From CAZCEC01 sp964497615 (lineage in GTDB: Bacteria; Chloroflexota; Anaerolineae; Anaerolineales; UBA6663), in NCBI GenBank assembly GCA_964497615.1, contig CAZCEC010000144.1, forward strand, positions 1-5,648: 5,648 nucleotides of DNA, in the 5' to 3' direction. Position 1 is the stretch's first letter; every line of letters begins with the position of its first letter. Positions 1-5,648 of this stretch are shown here, piece after piece. The translations under genes and the position numbers were made by a program. The notes under the pieces were generated by a model. The model searched no databases. It saw only the letters and a list, made by a program, of their open reading frames with translations, and was not told the DNA's origin.

Positions 1-314
1 AGTTGGCCGAGCAGATACTGGATGGCGTGAAAGACCGGCGAGGCGTGCGGCTTGATGGAGACCCGGTCGCCCGGCTCCAGGAAGTGAAAGTACAGCGCGG
101 TAAGAATGGAGACGGTGGACGCAGACGACGCCTGATGTCCCCCCACCTTGCTGCCGTCGGCGCTGGGGCGCACGTGGTTGGCGTGGTGGATGATGTTGGT
201 CGCCAGCCACAAGACGCGGCGCTGAATCTCGTTCAGGCTGCGCAGGTCTTCTGGGGGCAGCGGCTGATTGGCGGATGCGGATGTGGCCGTCGTGCGGCGG
301 GTTCGAGTCGTCAT
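1..314 (-). CDS. Thiamine-diphosphate enzyme, transketolase / homodimeric pyruvate dehydrogenase E1 type (N-terminal part)
   Basis: Partial gene: the ATG is at 314-312, and 104 codons plus 2 nt are visible before the window edge. After a low-complexity Thr/Arg/Ser leader (residues 1-20), a helix of the type LNEIQRRVLWLATNII (28-42) leads into KVGGHQASSAS (56-66) and then PHASPVFHAIQYLLGQ (89-104). The GGH and the later H-x-S-P match the ThDP-site region of AceE-type E1 and related transketolases. The spacing and the SP after the second His look more like homodimeric pyruvate dehydrogenase E1 than classical transketolase (SGHPG...NGH). Such enzymes cleave or transfer two-carbon units from keto acids or ketose phosphates in the cytoplasm. 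The start is firm: the stop codon of the upstream gene (338-336) is in frame 21 nt before it, with no ATG, GTG or TTG between. No clear Shine-Dalgarno sequence is visible, so translation may be coupled to the upstream gene. Family is fairly sure; the exact reaction is open. Confidence 0.8.
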   Translation of the reverse strand, partial: MTTRTRRTTATSASANQPLPPEDLRSLNEIQRRVLWLATNIIHHANHVRPSADGSKVGGHQASSASTVSILTALYFHFLEPGDRVSIKPHASPVFHAIQYLLGQ

Positions 315-335
315 TGGCTCGGGTTGTGTCAGGGT

Positions 336-1397
336 TCAGGCTGGGCCGGTATTGTAACGCAGGGCGGCGCGCGTTCGGTCCAAGGTCTGCATGAGGGCGC
401 GGATGTACCCAAAGCAATAGGCGAAGCCGACATGTTGCGGAGCCTCGCCCGCGATCTGCGGCACGTGGTCGGGCATCACCATGTATGGGTAATCTAGCTC
501 GTGCAGCAGGCGCAGCACCCGCGGCATGTCCACGTCGCCTTCGTCCGGGAACACCTCCACGAAGTCGAGGAAGCCGCCTTGGATATTGCGGAAGTGGATG
601 TTGAACAGCTTGCCGCGCTCGCCGAAGTAGCGCACGATGTCGTCAATCTCTTCGCCCGGCCGCTCCAGCATCTCCGCCACGGTGCCAATGCAGAAGTTCA
701 ATCCGTGATATGGGCTGGCATGCAGCTCCACAAAGCGCTTGAGCCCGTCCACCGTACCCAGCGGGCGGGCCACACCCATATGCGTACGTTCGCCAATGCC
801 GGGGTCCTCCGGGTGGCAGGCCAGCCGCACGCCGTTCGCTTCGGCCACGGGAACCACCCTCGCCAGAAAGTAATCAATGCGCTCCCAGATATTATCCGCG
901 CTCAGGGGGCCGTGCGCGGCCGTCGCCCGCATCCCCGGCGCGTAGTGGCTAAGGGGCGGGATCTCGTCCACGCCCGGCGCCGCCAACTGCTCGTATTCAA
1001 AGGATGATAGGATCGCGCCGCCGCGCCCCAGCCGGTCGGGCGTGCGGAAGTGGCCCAGGATGGCGGTGTTGTACTTGGCGAGGAAGATGCTGGCCTCGGC
1101 CAGGGATTGGATCAAACCGCAAATCTGGTCCAACTCGCGGTCGCGCTCGGCAGGCGGGCCGAGGAAGACGTGCGGGGCCTCATTGAGCGGCGCCGCAGCC
1201 GAACCGAGGGGCAGGGCGATCATGTCGAGCGACACGCCGCATTCGGCCAGCCGGTCCTTGAACTCGCGCAGGCTGGCGGCCGTCCATGTGCGCCAATCGC
1301 CGGGCGGGTTGGCGCAGACGTGCGTGACGCCAAGTTGGGCCAGGGCCTGGTATTGGGACCAGGCTTCGCCGTTGATGTGCTGGGTTCCGAGGAGCAT
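336..1397 (-). CDS. uxuA: UxuA-type mannonate dehydratase-like protein
   Basis: A complete 353-residue protein of the UxuA family. Its best-known member removes water from D-mannonate to give 2-keto-3-deoxygluconate, a cytoplasmic step in hexuronate breakdown. The TIM-barrel active-site motifs appear in order: CHPEDPG (His195), GLNFCIGT (Cys236), FNIHFRN (His268) and MPDH (Asp310-His311). By position these correspond to the His, Cys, His and Asp metal ligands and the catalytic His described for bacterial mannonate dehydratases. The tail GFAYCFGYIRALMQ (324-337) differs from the PGYSxxGR-type segment of E. coli UxuA, so the Tyr acting as general acid cannot be assigned securely, and substrate specificity may differ. 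Length is shorter than E. coli UxuA (about 394 residues). The ATG (1397-1395) lies 13 nt after the TAG of the upstream molybdenum subunit, so the two are surely co-transcribed. A weak purine stretch, AAGAG, precedes the start. Fold assignment is sure; activity on mannonate is probable but unproven. Confidence 0.88.
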   Translation of the reverse strand: MLLGTQHINGEAWSQYQALAQLGVTHVCANPPGDWRTWTAASLREFKDRLAECGVSLDMIALPLGSAAAPLNEAPHVFLGPPAERDRELDQICGLIQSLAEASIFLAKYNTAILGHFRTPDRLGRGGAILSSFEYEQLAAPGVDEIPPLSHYAPGMRATAAHGPLSADNIWERIDYFLARVVPVAEANGVRLACHPEDPGIGERTHMGVARPLGTVDGLKRFVELHASPYHGLNFCIGTVAEMLERPGEEIDDIVRYFGERGKLFNIHFRNIQGGFLDFVEVFPDEGDVDMPRVLRLLHELDYPYMVMPDHVPQIAGEAPQHVGFAYCFGYIRALMQTLDRTRAALRYNTGPA

Positions 1398-1410
1398 GGG
1401 TGAGTCTCTT

Positions 1411-3756
1411 CTACTCCGCTGAGCGCATGGCCCGCCACACCTTTTCCGGCGTCAGGGGCATGTCAATATTCCGCACGCCGAGCGGCCGCAGCGCATCCAC
1501 CACCGCGTTCACGATGGCGGGCGTGGAGCCGATGGTGGCCGCCTCGCCGATGCCCTTGACGCCCAGCGGGTTGGTGGGCGAGGGAGTGACGGTCTGGTCC
1601 ACAGTGAAGGTGGGCAGGCGGCTGGCGCGCGGCAAAGCATACTCCATCAAGGTGCCCGTCACCGCCTGGCCGTTCTCGTCATAGGCGATCTCTTCCCAAA
1701 GCGCCTGGGCCATGCCCTGGGCCAGCCCGCCGTGCACCTGGCCCTCCACCAGCATCGGGCTGATGCGCGGGCCGCAGTCATCTACGGAGAAGAAGTCGCG
1801 CACGCGCACCGCGCCGGTGTCGCGGTCCACCTCCACCACGGCCACATGCGCGCCGAACGGACAGGTGGCCTCACCGATGTGAAAGAAGTTGGTGGCTTCC
1901 AGGCCGGTTTCCATCCCATCCGGCAGGTCGTCGGTATAGGCGCGCTTGGCAATCTGCGCGAAGGTGACGCCGCGGCTGGGCACGCCCTTCACCTGGTAGC
2001 GGCCATCGTTTAGTTCGATGTCCTCGGGCGCGGCCTCCAGCAGGTGCGCGGCGATGCGCACGGCCTTGGCCTTGACGGTGTCCAGGGTGCGCAGGAGGGC
2101 CGAGCCGCCAACAGCCATGCTGCGGCTGCCCATGGTGCCCTGGCCCATCGGCGTTTGCGCCGTGTCGCCGTGCCGCACGACAATGTGCTCGAAGGGCACG
2201 CCCAACTGGTCGGCCACCATCTGCGCAAAGGTGGTGTGCGTGCCCTGCCCGTGCGGCGAAACACCTGTGGTCACCGACACGGTGCCCGATGGCTCGGCCC
2301 GCACGGTAGTGCCATCATAGCCAAAGGCGCACATCTCCACATAGGTCGCCAGCCCGATGCCCAGCAGGGGCAGGGCGGGATCGCTCAGCCGCCGCTGCTG
2401 CTCGGCGCGCAGTTCGCTATAGCCGGAGACCTCCAGGGCGCGCGTGAGGGCCTTATCATACTCGCCGCTGTCGTAGTCGAAGTCGGTGGCGGTCTTGTAG
2501 GGGAAAGCTTCCGGTGGGATGAAGTTGCGCCGCCGCGCCTCGGCCGGGTCCAGCCCCAACTCGGCGGCCACGGCGTCCATCAGCCGCTCGATGTAGTAGG
2601 CGGCCTCTGGGCGGCCCGCGCCGCGATAGGCGGCGATGGGCGTGGTGTTGGTGAAGACCGAGGTATTGACGATATCCACGCTGGGGATGTGATAGACGCC
2701 CACGGCCATCAGCCCGGTAAGGTTTGCCAGGAAGGTGGAGCGGGGGTAGGCGCCCACGTCCTGGAGCACGCGCACGCGCAAGCCTGTCACTTTGCCGTCG
2801 GCCTGCACCGCGGCTTCGATCTCGGCGGATTGGCCGCGCCCGTGGGTGGTGGCCAGCATATGCTCGCTGCGGCCCTCTGCCCAGCGCACGGGCTTATTCA
2901 GCCGCCGGGCCAGGGCGCCCAGCACCACGTCCTCCGGGAACAGGCCGATCTTGACTCCAAAACCGCCGCCGACCTCGGGCGCGATGACGCGCACGCTGTT
3001 CTCCGGCAGGCGCAGCGCCTTGGCCAGTTCGGTGCGCAGGCCATGCGCCGATTGCGTGCTGGTCCAATAGACCAGGCCGCCGGTCAGCGGGTCGGGCGCG
3101 GCCAGGCCGGCGCGCGGCTCCATGGGCACGCCCGCCAGGCGCTGGTTGACCAGGCTGAGCTTCACGGTGCGATGAGCGGCGGCAAAGGCGGCGTCTGCAT
3201 CGCCGTTGCGGCGGGTCCAGGTGCGGGCCACGTTGCTGGGCAGGCTGTCGTATAGGCGCGGCGCGCCCTCGGCCAGCGCGGCCGCCACCGTGGCCACGAC
3301 GGGCAGCGGCTCCCAATCCACGCTGATGGCCTGGGCGGCATCTGCGGCGAGGACAGCGGATTGGGCCACCACCACGGCGACCGCCTCGCCCGCATAGCGC
3401 ACCACGTCAACCGACAGCGGATAGTTGGTGCGCGCTGTTCCGCCGCCGCCCAGGGTGCCTTCCACCGCCTCGTCGGCCTCGTCCTCGTCCAGCTTCTCGC
3501 CCGACGAGTCCATCGGCATCGAGGTGTAGTCGCCGCGCAGGTCCGGCCCGGTGAAGACGGCCACGACGCCGGGCAGGGCTAGCGCGGCGGCTGTGTCGAT
3601 GGCCTTGATTTTGGCGTGGGCGTAAGGGCTGCGCACAAAGGCCGCGTGCAGCATGCCCGGCAGCGCGAGGTCGCCGGTGTACTGCGCCGCGCCGGTGATC
3701 AGGCGCGGGTCTTCTTTGCGGCGCACGCGGGCGCCCATCAGGTTGGAGAAGGCCAA
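1411..3756 (-). CDS. Molybdopterin-binding large subunit, xanthine dehydrogenase / CO dehydrogenase (CoxL-like, form II) family
   Basis: A complete 781-residue catalytic subunit of the molybdenum hydroxylase family, near the usual 770-810 length. These enzymes hydroxylate aldehydes, N-heterocycles or similar substrates with water-derived oxygen. They pass electrons to FeS and FAD subunits. Visible parts: the N-terminal hammerhead domain, starting around GARVRRKEDPRLITG (8-22) with YAGEAVAVV (121-129); the molybdenum-cofactor motifs GGGFG (263-267), HGQGTH (502-507) and GSRSMAVGGSA (543-553); the active-site loop AYRGAGR (376-382); and the catalytic Glu in KGIGEA (Glu738). AYRGAGR is the form II loop, not the AYxCSFR of true CO dehydrogenase, so CO oxidation is unlikely. 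Residues 82-106 form an acidic then Gly-rich insert in the hammerhead domain. Initiation is at TTG (3756-3754), chosen because AAAGGAG lies 6 nt upstream. The only nearby alternative is an ATG at codon 7, too far from that site. No FAD or iron-sulfur subunit lies next to it, which is unusual. The substrate is unknown. Confidence 0.93.
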   Translation of the reverse strand: MAFSNLMGARVRRKEDPRLITGAAQYTGDLALPGMLHAAFVRSPYAHAKIKAIDTAAALALPGVVAVFTGPDLRGDYTSMPMDSSGEKLDEDEADEAVEGTLGGGGTARTNYPLSVDVVRYAGEAVAVVVAQSAVLAADAAQAISVDWEPLPVVATVAAALAEGAPRLYDSLPSNVARTWTRRNGDADAAFAAAHRTVKLSLVNQRLAGVPMEPRAGLAAPDPLTGGLVYWTSTQSAHGLRTELAKALRLPENSVRVIAPEVGGGFGVKIGLFPEDVVLGALARRLNKPVRWAEGRSEHMLATTHGRGQSAEIEAAVQADGKVTGLRVRVLQDVGAYPRSTFLANLTGLMAVGVYHIPSVDIVNTSVFTNTTPIAAYRGAGRPEAAYYIERLMDAVAAELGLDPAEARRRNFIPPEAFPYKTATDFDYDSGEYDKALTRALEVSGYSELRAEQQRRLSDPALPLLGIGLATYVEMCAFGYDGTTVRAEPSGTVSVTTGVSPHGQGTHTTFAQMVADQLGVPFEHIVVRHGDTAQTPMGQGTMGSRSMAVGGSALLRTLDTVKAKAVRIAAHLLEAAPEDIELNDGRYQVKGVPSRGVTFAQIAKRAYTDDLPDGMETGLEATNFFHIGEATCPFGAHVAVVEVDRDTGAVRVRDFFSVDDCGPRISPMLVEGQVHGGLAQGMAQALWEEIAYDENGQAVTGTLMEYALPRASRLPTFTVDQTVTPSPTNPLGVKGIGEAATIGSTPAIVNAVVDALRPLGVRNIDMPLTPEKVWRAMRSAE

Positions 3757-3762
3757 GGTTAG

Positions 3763-3769
3763 CTCCTTT
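3763..3769 (-). promoter_or_regulatory. Strong Shine-Dalgarno site that sets the TTG start of the CoxL-like gene
   Basis: On the minus strand AAAGGAG is followed by a 6-nt spacer (CTAACC) and then TTG. This is near-ideal complementarity and spacing, and the best ribosome binding site seen in the window. It decides for the TTG start over the ATG six codons downstream. Confidence 0.8.
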
Positions 3770-3775
3770 GAAATG

Positions 3776-3807
3776 GCCGGCGCCGGCTGCGGCAGAGTGC
3801 CGCCGGC
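3776..3807 (-). repeat. GC-rich inverted repeats / hairpin between kinase and CoxL-like gene
   Basis: Directly after the kinase stop codon (3810-3808) the transcript can form a stem. GCCGGC (3802-3807) pairs with 3782-3787, and the next four pairs (3798-3801 with 3791-3794) close a 3-nt loop, leaving a 3-nt bulge at 3788-3790. A second, overlapping perfect 12-bp palindrome (3776-3787) offers an alternative fold. No T-run follows, so it is not a canonical intrinsic terminator. It could slow the polymerase, or protect the 3' end of an upstream mRNA segment. The structure is seen in the sequence; the role is inferred. Confidence 0.5.
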
Positions 3808-4845
3808 TCAGGCCAGTGTAGTTTGGTCTGGGAGAGAGTCAAACTGACTCAGGACCTGCGCCGGTGTGGCCGTGCCGGTGGTGCCCAATTGCTGCACCGT
3901 GACCGAGGCGACCAGGTTGCCCACCAGCCCGGCCTCGGGCAGGGTGGCGCCCGCGCACAGCGCCGCAACCAGCCCGGCCATGGCGCTGTCGCCCGCGCCG
4001 ACCGGGTCTATCGGCCCTGTAGCGGCCACGGTGGGGATGTGCTCGCGCCCGTGCGATTCGCACAGCAGCATGCCATGCGGCCCCAGGGTGACGAACACCG
4101 GCCGTCCGGTGCGCGCGGCCAGTGCCATTCCACATGCCTCCACGGCGGTCAGGTCGTCCGGTTCGGCATAGTCGGCGATGGCGCGCACGGCCTCGCGGGC
4201 GTTGGGTTTCAGGATGACGTTCTCGAACCGGCCGATGTTCTCGCGCGAGTCGGCAGCAAAGACAATGTCCGGGTGGCGCGCGGCAAGGGCCGAGAGCGCC
4301 TCCCGCACCCGGTCGGTGACAACGCCGCAATTTGGCTCGCTCACCTGGTCGGCGAGGATGACGCCCTGGGCGCGCGGCAATGCGGTATCGAGGCGCGCCA
4401 GCAGGGCGGTCTCCACCGCGGCGGCCTGCGGGACGCGGTTCTTGGTGTCGAGCCGGTTAAGCTCGTGCAGAGATCCGTCGGCCTCCCGCATCATTGGTTT
4501 GAGGTACACCGGTGTGGCGCGGTCACGCGCATCCAGCAGGAGGCTGGTATCCACGCCCAGCCGCCCGAGAGCGCGCTTGAGCTCAAACCCAGCCCCATCG
4601 TCGCCCAGCACGCCCAGCGCCAGGACGTTGACGCCTAGCGCGCGCAGGTTGGCGGCCACCGTGCCGGCCGCGCCGGGCAGGTTCCTGATCTCGACGACCT
4701 GGTACGCGTCCAGCCCGGTTTCCAATGAAGGCTCGGACAAGCGCCGGTCCAGGATCAAGTATTGGTCGAGGAAGAAGTCGCCGGCGATGAGGACGGTGGT
4801 CTGAGAGAAGCGGGCGAGCAGGGCTTCGAGGTAGGGTCGGTCCAT
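3808..4845 (-). CDS. PfkB/ribokinase-family sugar kinase, RfaE/HldE kinase-domain-like
   Basis: A complete 345-residue cytoplasmic kinase that should phosphorylate a sugar or sugar derivative with ATP. Motifs in order: a substrate-side segment LIAGDFFLDQYL (19-30, Asp23 and Asp27); PfkB signature 1, LPGAAGTVAANLRALG (56-71); ADSRENIGRF (198-207) followed by ILKPNAREA (211-219); VTLGPHGML (252-260); and signature 2, DPVGAGDSAMAG (280-291), with Asp286 as catalytic base in the GAGD anion hole. The GDxxLDxY beginning and the LKPN segment resemble heptose-7-phosphate kinase (N-terminal domain of RfaE/HldE) more than 2-keto-3-deoxygluconate kinase. The cytidylyl/adenylyltransferase half is absent, so this is a stand-alone kinase. 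The ATG (4845-4843) is preceded two codons upstream by an in-frame TAG, so no longer form exists. No convincing Shine-Dalgarno sequence is visible. The gene lies 129 nt after the uncharacterised gene and 51 nt before the CoxL-like gene. Family certain; substrate unknown. Confidence 0.9.
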   Translation of the reverse strand: MDRPYLEALLARFSQTTVLIAGDFFLDQYLILDRRLSEPSLETGLDAYQVVEIRNLPGAAGTVAANLRALGVNVLALGVLGDDGAGFELKRALGRLGVDTSLLLDARDRATPVYLKPMMREADGSLHELNRLDTKNRVPQAAAVETALLARLDTALPRAQGVILADQVSEPNCGVVTDRVREALSALAARHPDIVFAADSRENIGRFENVILKPNAREAVRAIADYAEPDDLTAVEACGMALAARTGRPVFVTLGPHGMLLCESHGREHIPTVAATGPIDPVGAGDSAMAGLVAALCAGATLPEAGLVGNLVASVTVQQLGTTGTATPAQVLSQFDSLPDQTTLA

Positions 4846-4974
4846 GGGCTAATCGCAGTGCACCGGCGAGGCGCTCATTGAGATGTTTCGCGCGCAACGC
4901 GGGTGGAAGGTCGGAGAGGCTCGGGTCGCGCTCAACATGACAAGGACATCAAGGATGGGCGAGGGCAACGGCGA
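4846..4974 (-). other. 129-nt gap before the kinase gene; no recognisable signal
   Basis: This is the longest non-coding stretch in the window. On the minus strand I find no -35/-10 pair with acceptable spacing, no stem followed by a T-run, and no strong ribosome binding site in front of the kinase ATG. A short CGCG...CGCG inverted repeat near 4890-4900 is too small to mean much in GC-rich DNA. A promoter could still sit here, because non-sigma70-type or degenerate promoters would not be visible by eye. Confidence 0.4.
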
Positions 4975-5648
4975 TTATTCTTTGAGCAGGGCGATGACGC
5001 GATGGTAGAAGGCCGCAAAGGTCTTGTCGTACTCGCCGCGGATGTAATGGCTCTCGCCGCCGTCGGCGACGGTGCGGACCAGGATGGTTTTGAGCGGGCG
5101 AAAGTAGTAGCGGCCCTCGCTCTTGGGCGGTTCGTGGCTCACGTCCGAGCCGAGGTCGTGCAGGTCGAAGACGGCCGTGGTGAACTTCGACACGGTGCGC
5201 CCCTCTTGATGGGCCACGTTGCGCACCATCGACAGCGCTTTTAGATACACCTCCGGGCCCATCACCGCCGATGACACGCTCAGCAACACGCCGCCTTCCA
5301 GCCGCTTGAGGCTCTCGGCGAAGACCAGGAAGTCGGTGTACGAGGCCTGGCCCAGCGCTGCGCCGTCGCAGTTGGGATGCTCGTGGATGATGTCGTAACC
5401 CAGTCCGACGTGAACGGTGACGGGCACGCGCAGCCGGTAGGCGGCGGCCAGGATGCTGGTGTCGCGATAGGGCATCTGGCTCTCGGCGATGTGGCGGCCG
5501 ACGGCCTCGCCAAAGCCCAGCCCCTCCCGGACTCCCTCGGCCACGATGTCGTTGAGGCGGCCGGTCTCGGTCCACAGGCCAAACTGCCCCTCGTGGATGT
5601 AGCGGGCGACGCTTTCGGTCGTCGCGCCGATGAGGGCCAGCTCATAGT
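4975..5648 (-). CDS. Uncharacterised conserved-looking protein, possibly deoxyhypusine synthase-like fold (C-terminal part)
   Basis: Partial gene: 223 codons are visible, reading open from the window edge to a TAA at 4977-4975. A GTG at 5544-5542 (visible residue 35) is internal, not a start, because coding-like sequence continues upstream (GATTESVARYIHEGQFGLW, visible residues 7-25). No transmembrane helix or signal is visible. Notable segments: SILAAAYRLRVPVTVHVGLG (64-83), DIIHEHPNCDGAALG (85-99), SYTDFLVFAESL (102-113), EGGVLLSVSSAVMGPEVYLK (117-136), NVAHQEG (143-149) and a C-terminal YYFRPLKTILVRT (180-192). A strand ending in VPV, a Gly/Asp-rich loop, then a D-F...GGV strand recall the Rossmann-like core of deoxyhypusine synthase. 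However, I do not see the conserved catalytic-lysine motif of that enzyme, so the link is tentative. It is probably a soluble enzyme. Its position just upstream of the RfaE-like kinase suggests joint function. I cannot name the reaction. Confidence 0.75.
   Translation of the reverse strand, partial: YELALIGATTESVARYIHEGQFGLWTETGRLNDIVAEGVREGLGFGEAVGRHIAESQMPYRDTSILAAAYRLRVPVTVHVGLGYDIIHEHPNCDGAALGQASYTDFLVFAESLKRLEGGVLLSVSSAVMGPEVYLKALSMVRNVAHQEGRTVSKFTTAVFDLHDLGSDVSHEPPKSEGRYYFRPLKTILVRTVADGGESHYIRGEYDKTFAAFYHRVIALLKE

Noticed and set aside
3..497. A plus-strand open frame across the ThDP gene start and the end of the UxuA-like gene
   Set aside because: It runs antisense through two well-supported coding regions and their junction, and its product shows no family resemblance.
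2044..3255. A 403-codon open frame on the plus strand opposite the CoxL-like gene
   Set aside because: It is the antisense shadow of a GC-rich gene. The translation is Gly/His/Ala/Arg-rich with no recognisable domain, while the minus-strand frame carries every motif of the molybdenum hydroxylase family.
3776..3807. Intrinsic transcription terminator after the kinase
   Set aside because: The stem is good but no T-run follows it on the transcribed strand. The downstream sequence contains a strong ribosome binding site instead. It is kept only as a hairpin.
3823..4638. A 271-codon open frame on the plus strand opposite the kinase
   Set aside because: Same reason: low-information composition, no domain, and full overlap with a kinase whose signatures are all intact.
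3808..4845. Calling the kinase 2-keto-3-deoxygluconate kinase because a UxuA-like gene is near
   Set aside because: The signature segments look more like the RfaE/HldE kinase domain, and context alone is not enough to assign that substrate.
4975..5544. A complete gene starting at the GTG at 5544
   Set aside because: The frame stays open to the window edge with protein-like sequence upstream of that GTG, so the gene is a fragment cut by the window, not a 189-residue protein.

Overview
The window is GC-rich and almost fully coding. Five genes all lie on the minus strand, so transcription runs from high to low coordinates. The outermost two are cut by the window edges. Gaps between genes are short (129, 51, 13 and 21 nt), and no stretch over 300 bases lacks a gene. 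The layout suggests one operon, or two consecutive ones. The high GC, a TTG start with a strong ribosome binding site, and the gene types suggest a free-living heterotrophic bacterium, perhaps of the Chloroflexota. That placement is inferred from general resemblance only.

In order of transcription: (1) 5648-4975, the C-terminal 223 residues of an uncharacterised soluble protein with a faint resemblance to the deoxyhypusine synthase fold. (2) 4845-3808, a PfkB/ribokinase-family sugar kinase most like the kinase domain of RfaE/HldE, without the nucleotidyltransferase domain. (3) 3756-1411, a complete molybdopterin-binding large subunit of the xanthine dehydrogenase / CO dehydrogenase family. 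It carries the form II active-site loop AYRGAGR, and no FAD or iron-sulfur partner subunit is in the window. (4) 1397-336, a UxuA-type (mannonate dehydratase-like) protein with its metal ligands in place. (5) 314-1, the N-terminal 104 residues of a thiamine-diphosphate enzyme of the transketolase / homodimeric pyruvate dehydrogenase E1 type.

The kinase, the molybdenum hydroxylase subunit, the sugar-acid dehydratase and the ThDP enzyme together look like a carbohydrate or sugar-acid oxidation and breakdown locus. The substrate cannot be read from sequence. The most notable points are the lone large subunit embedded among sugar genes, the uncharacterised protein beside an RfaE-like kinase, and a GC-rich hairpin right after the kinase stop codon that could separate expression of the two halves. 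I found no mobile element, CRISPR array, tRNA or rRNA.
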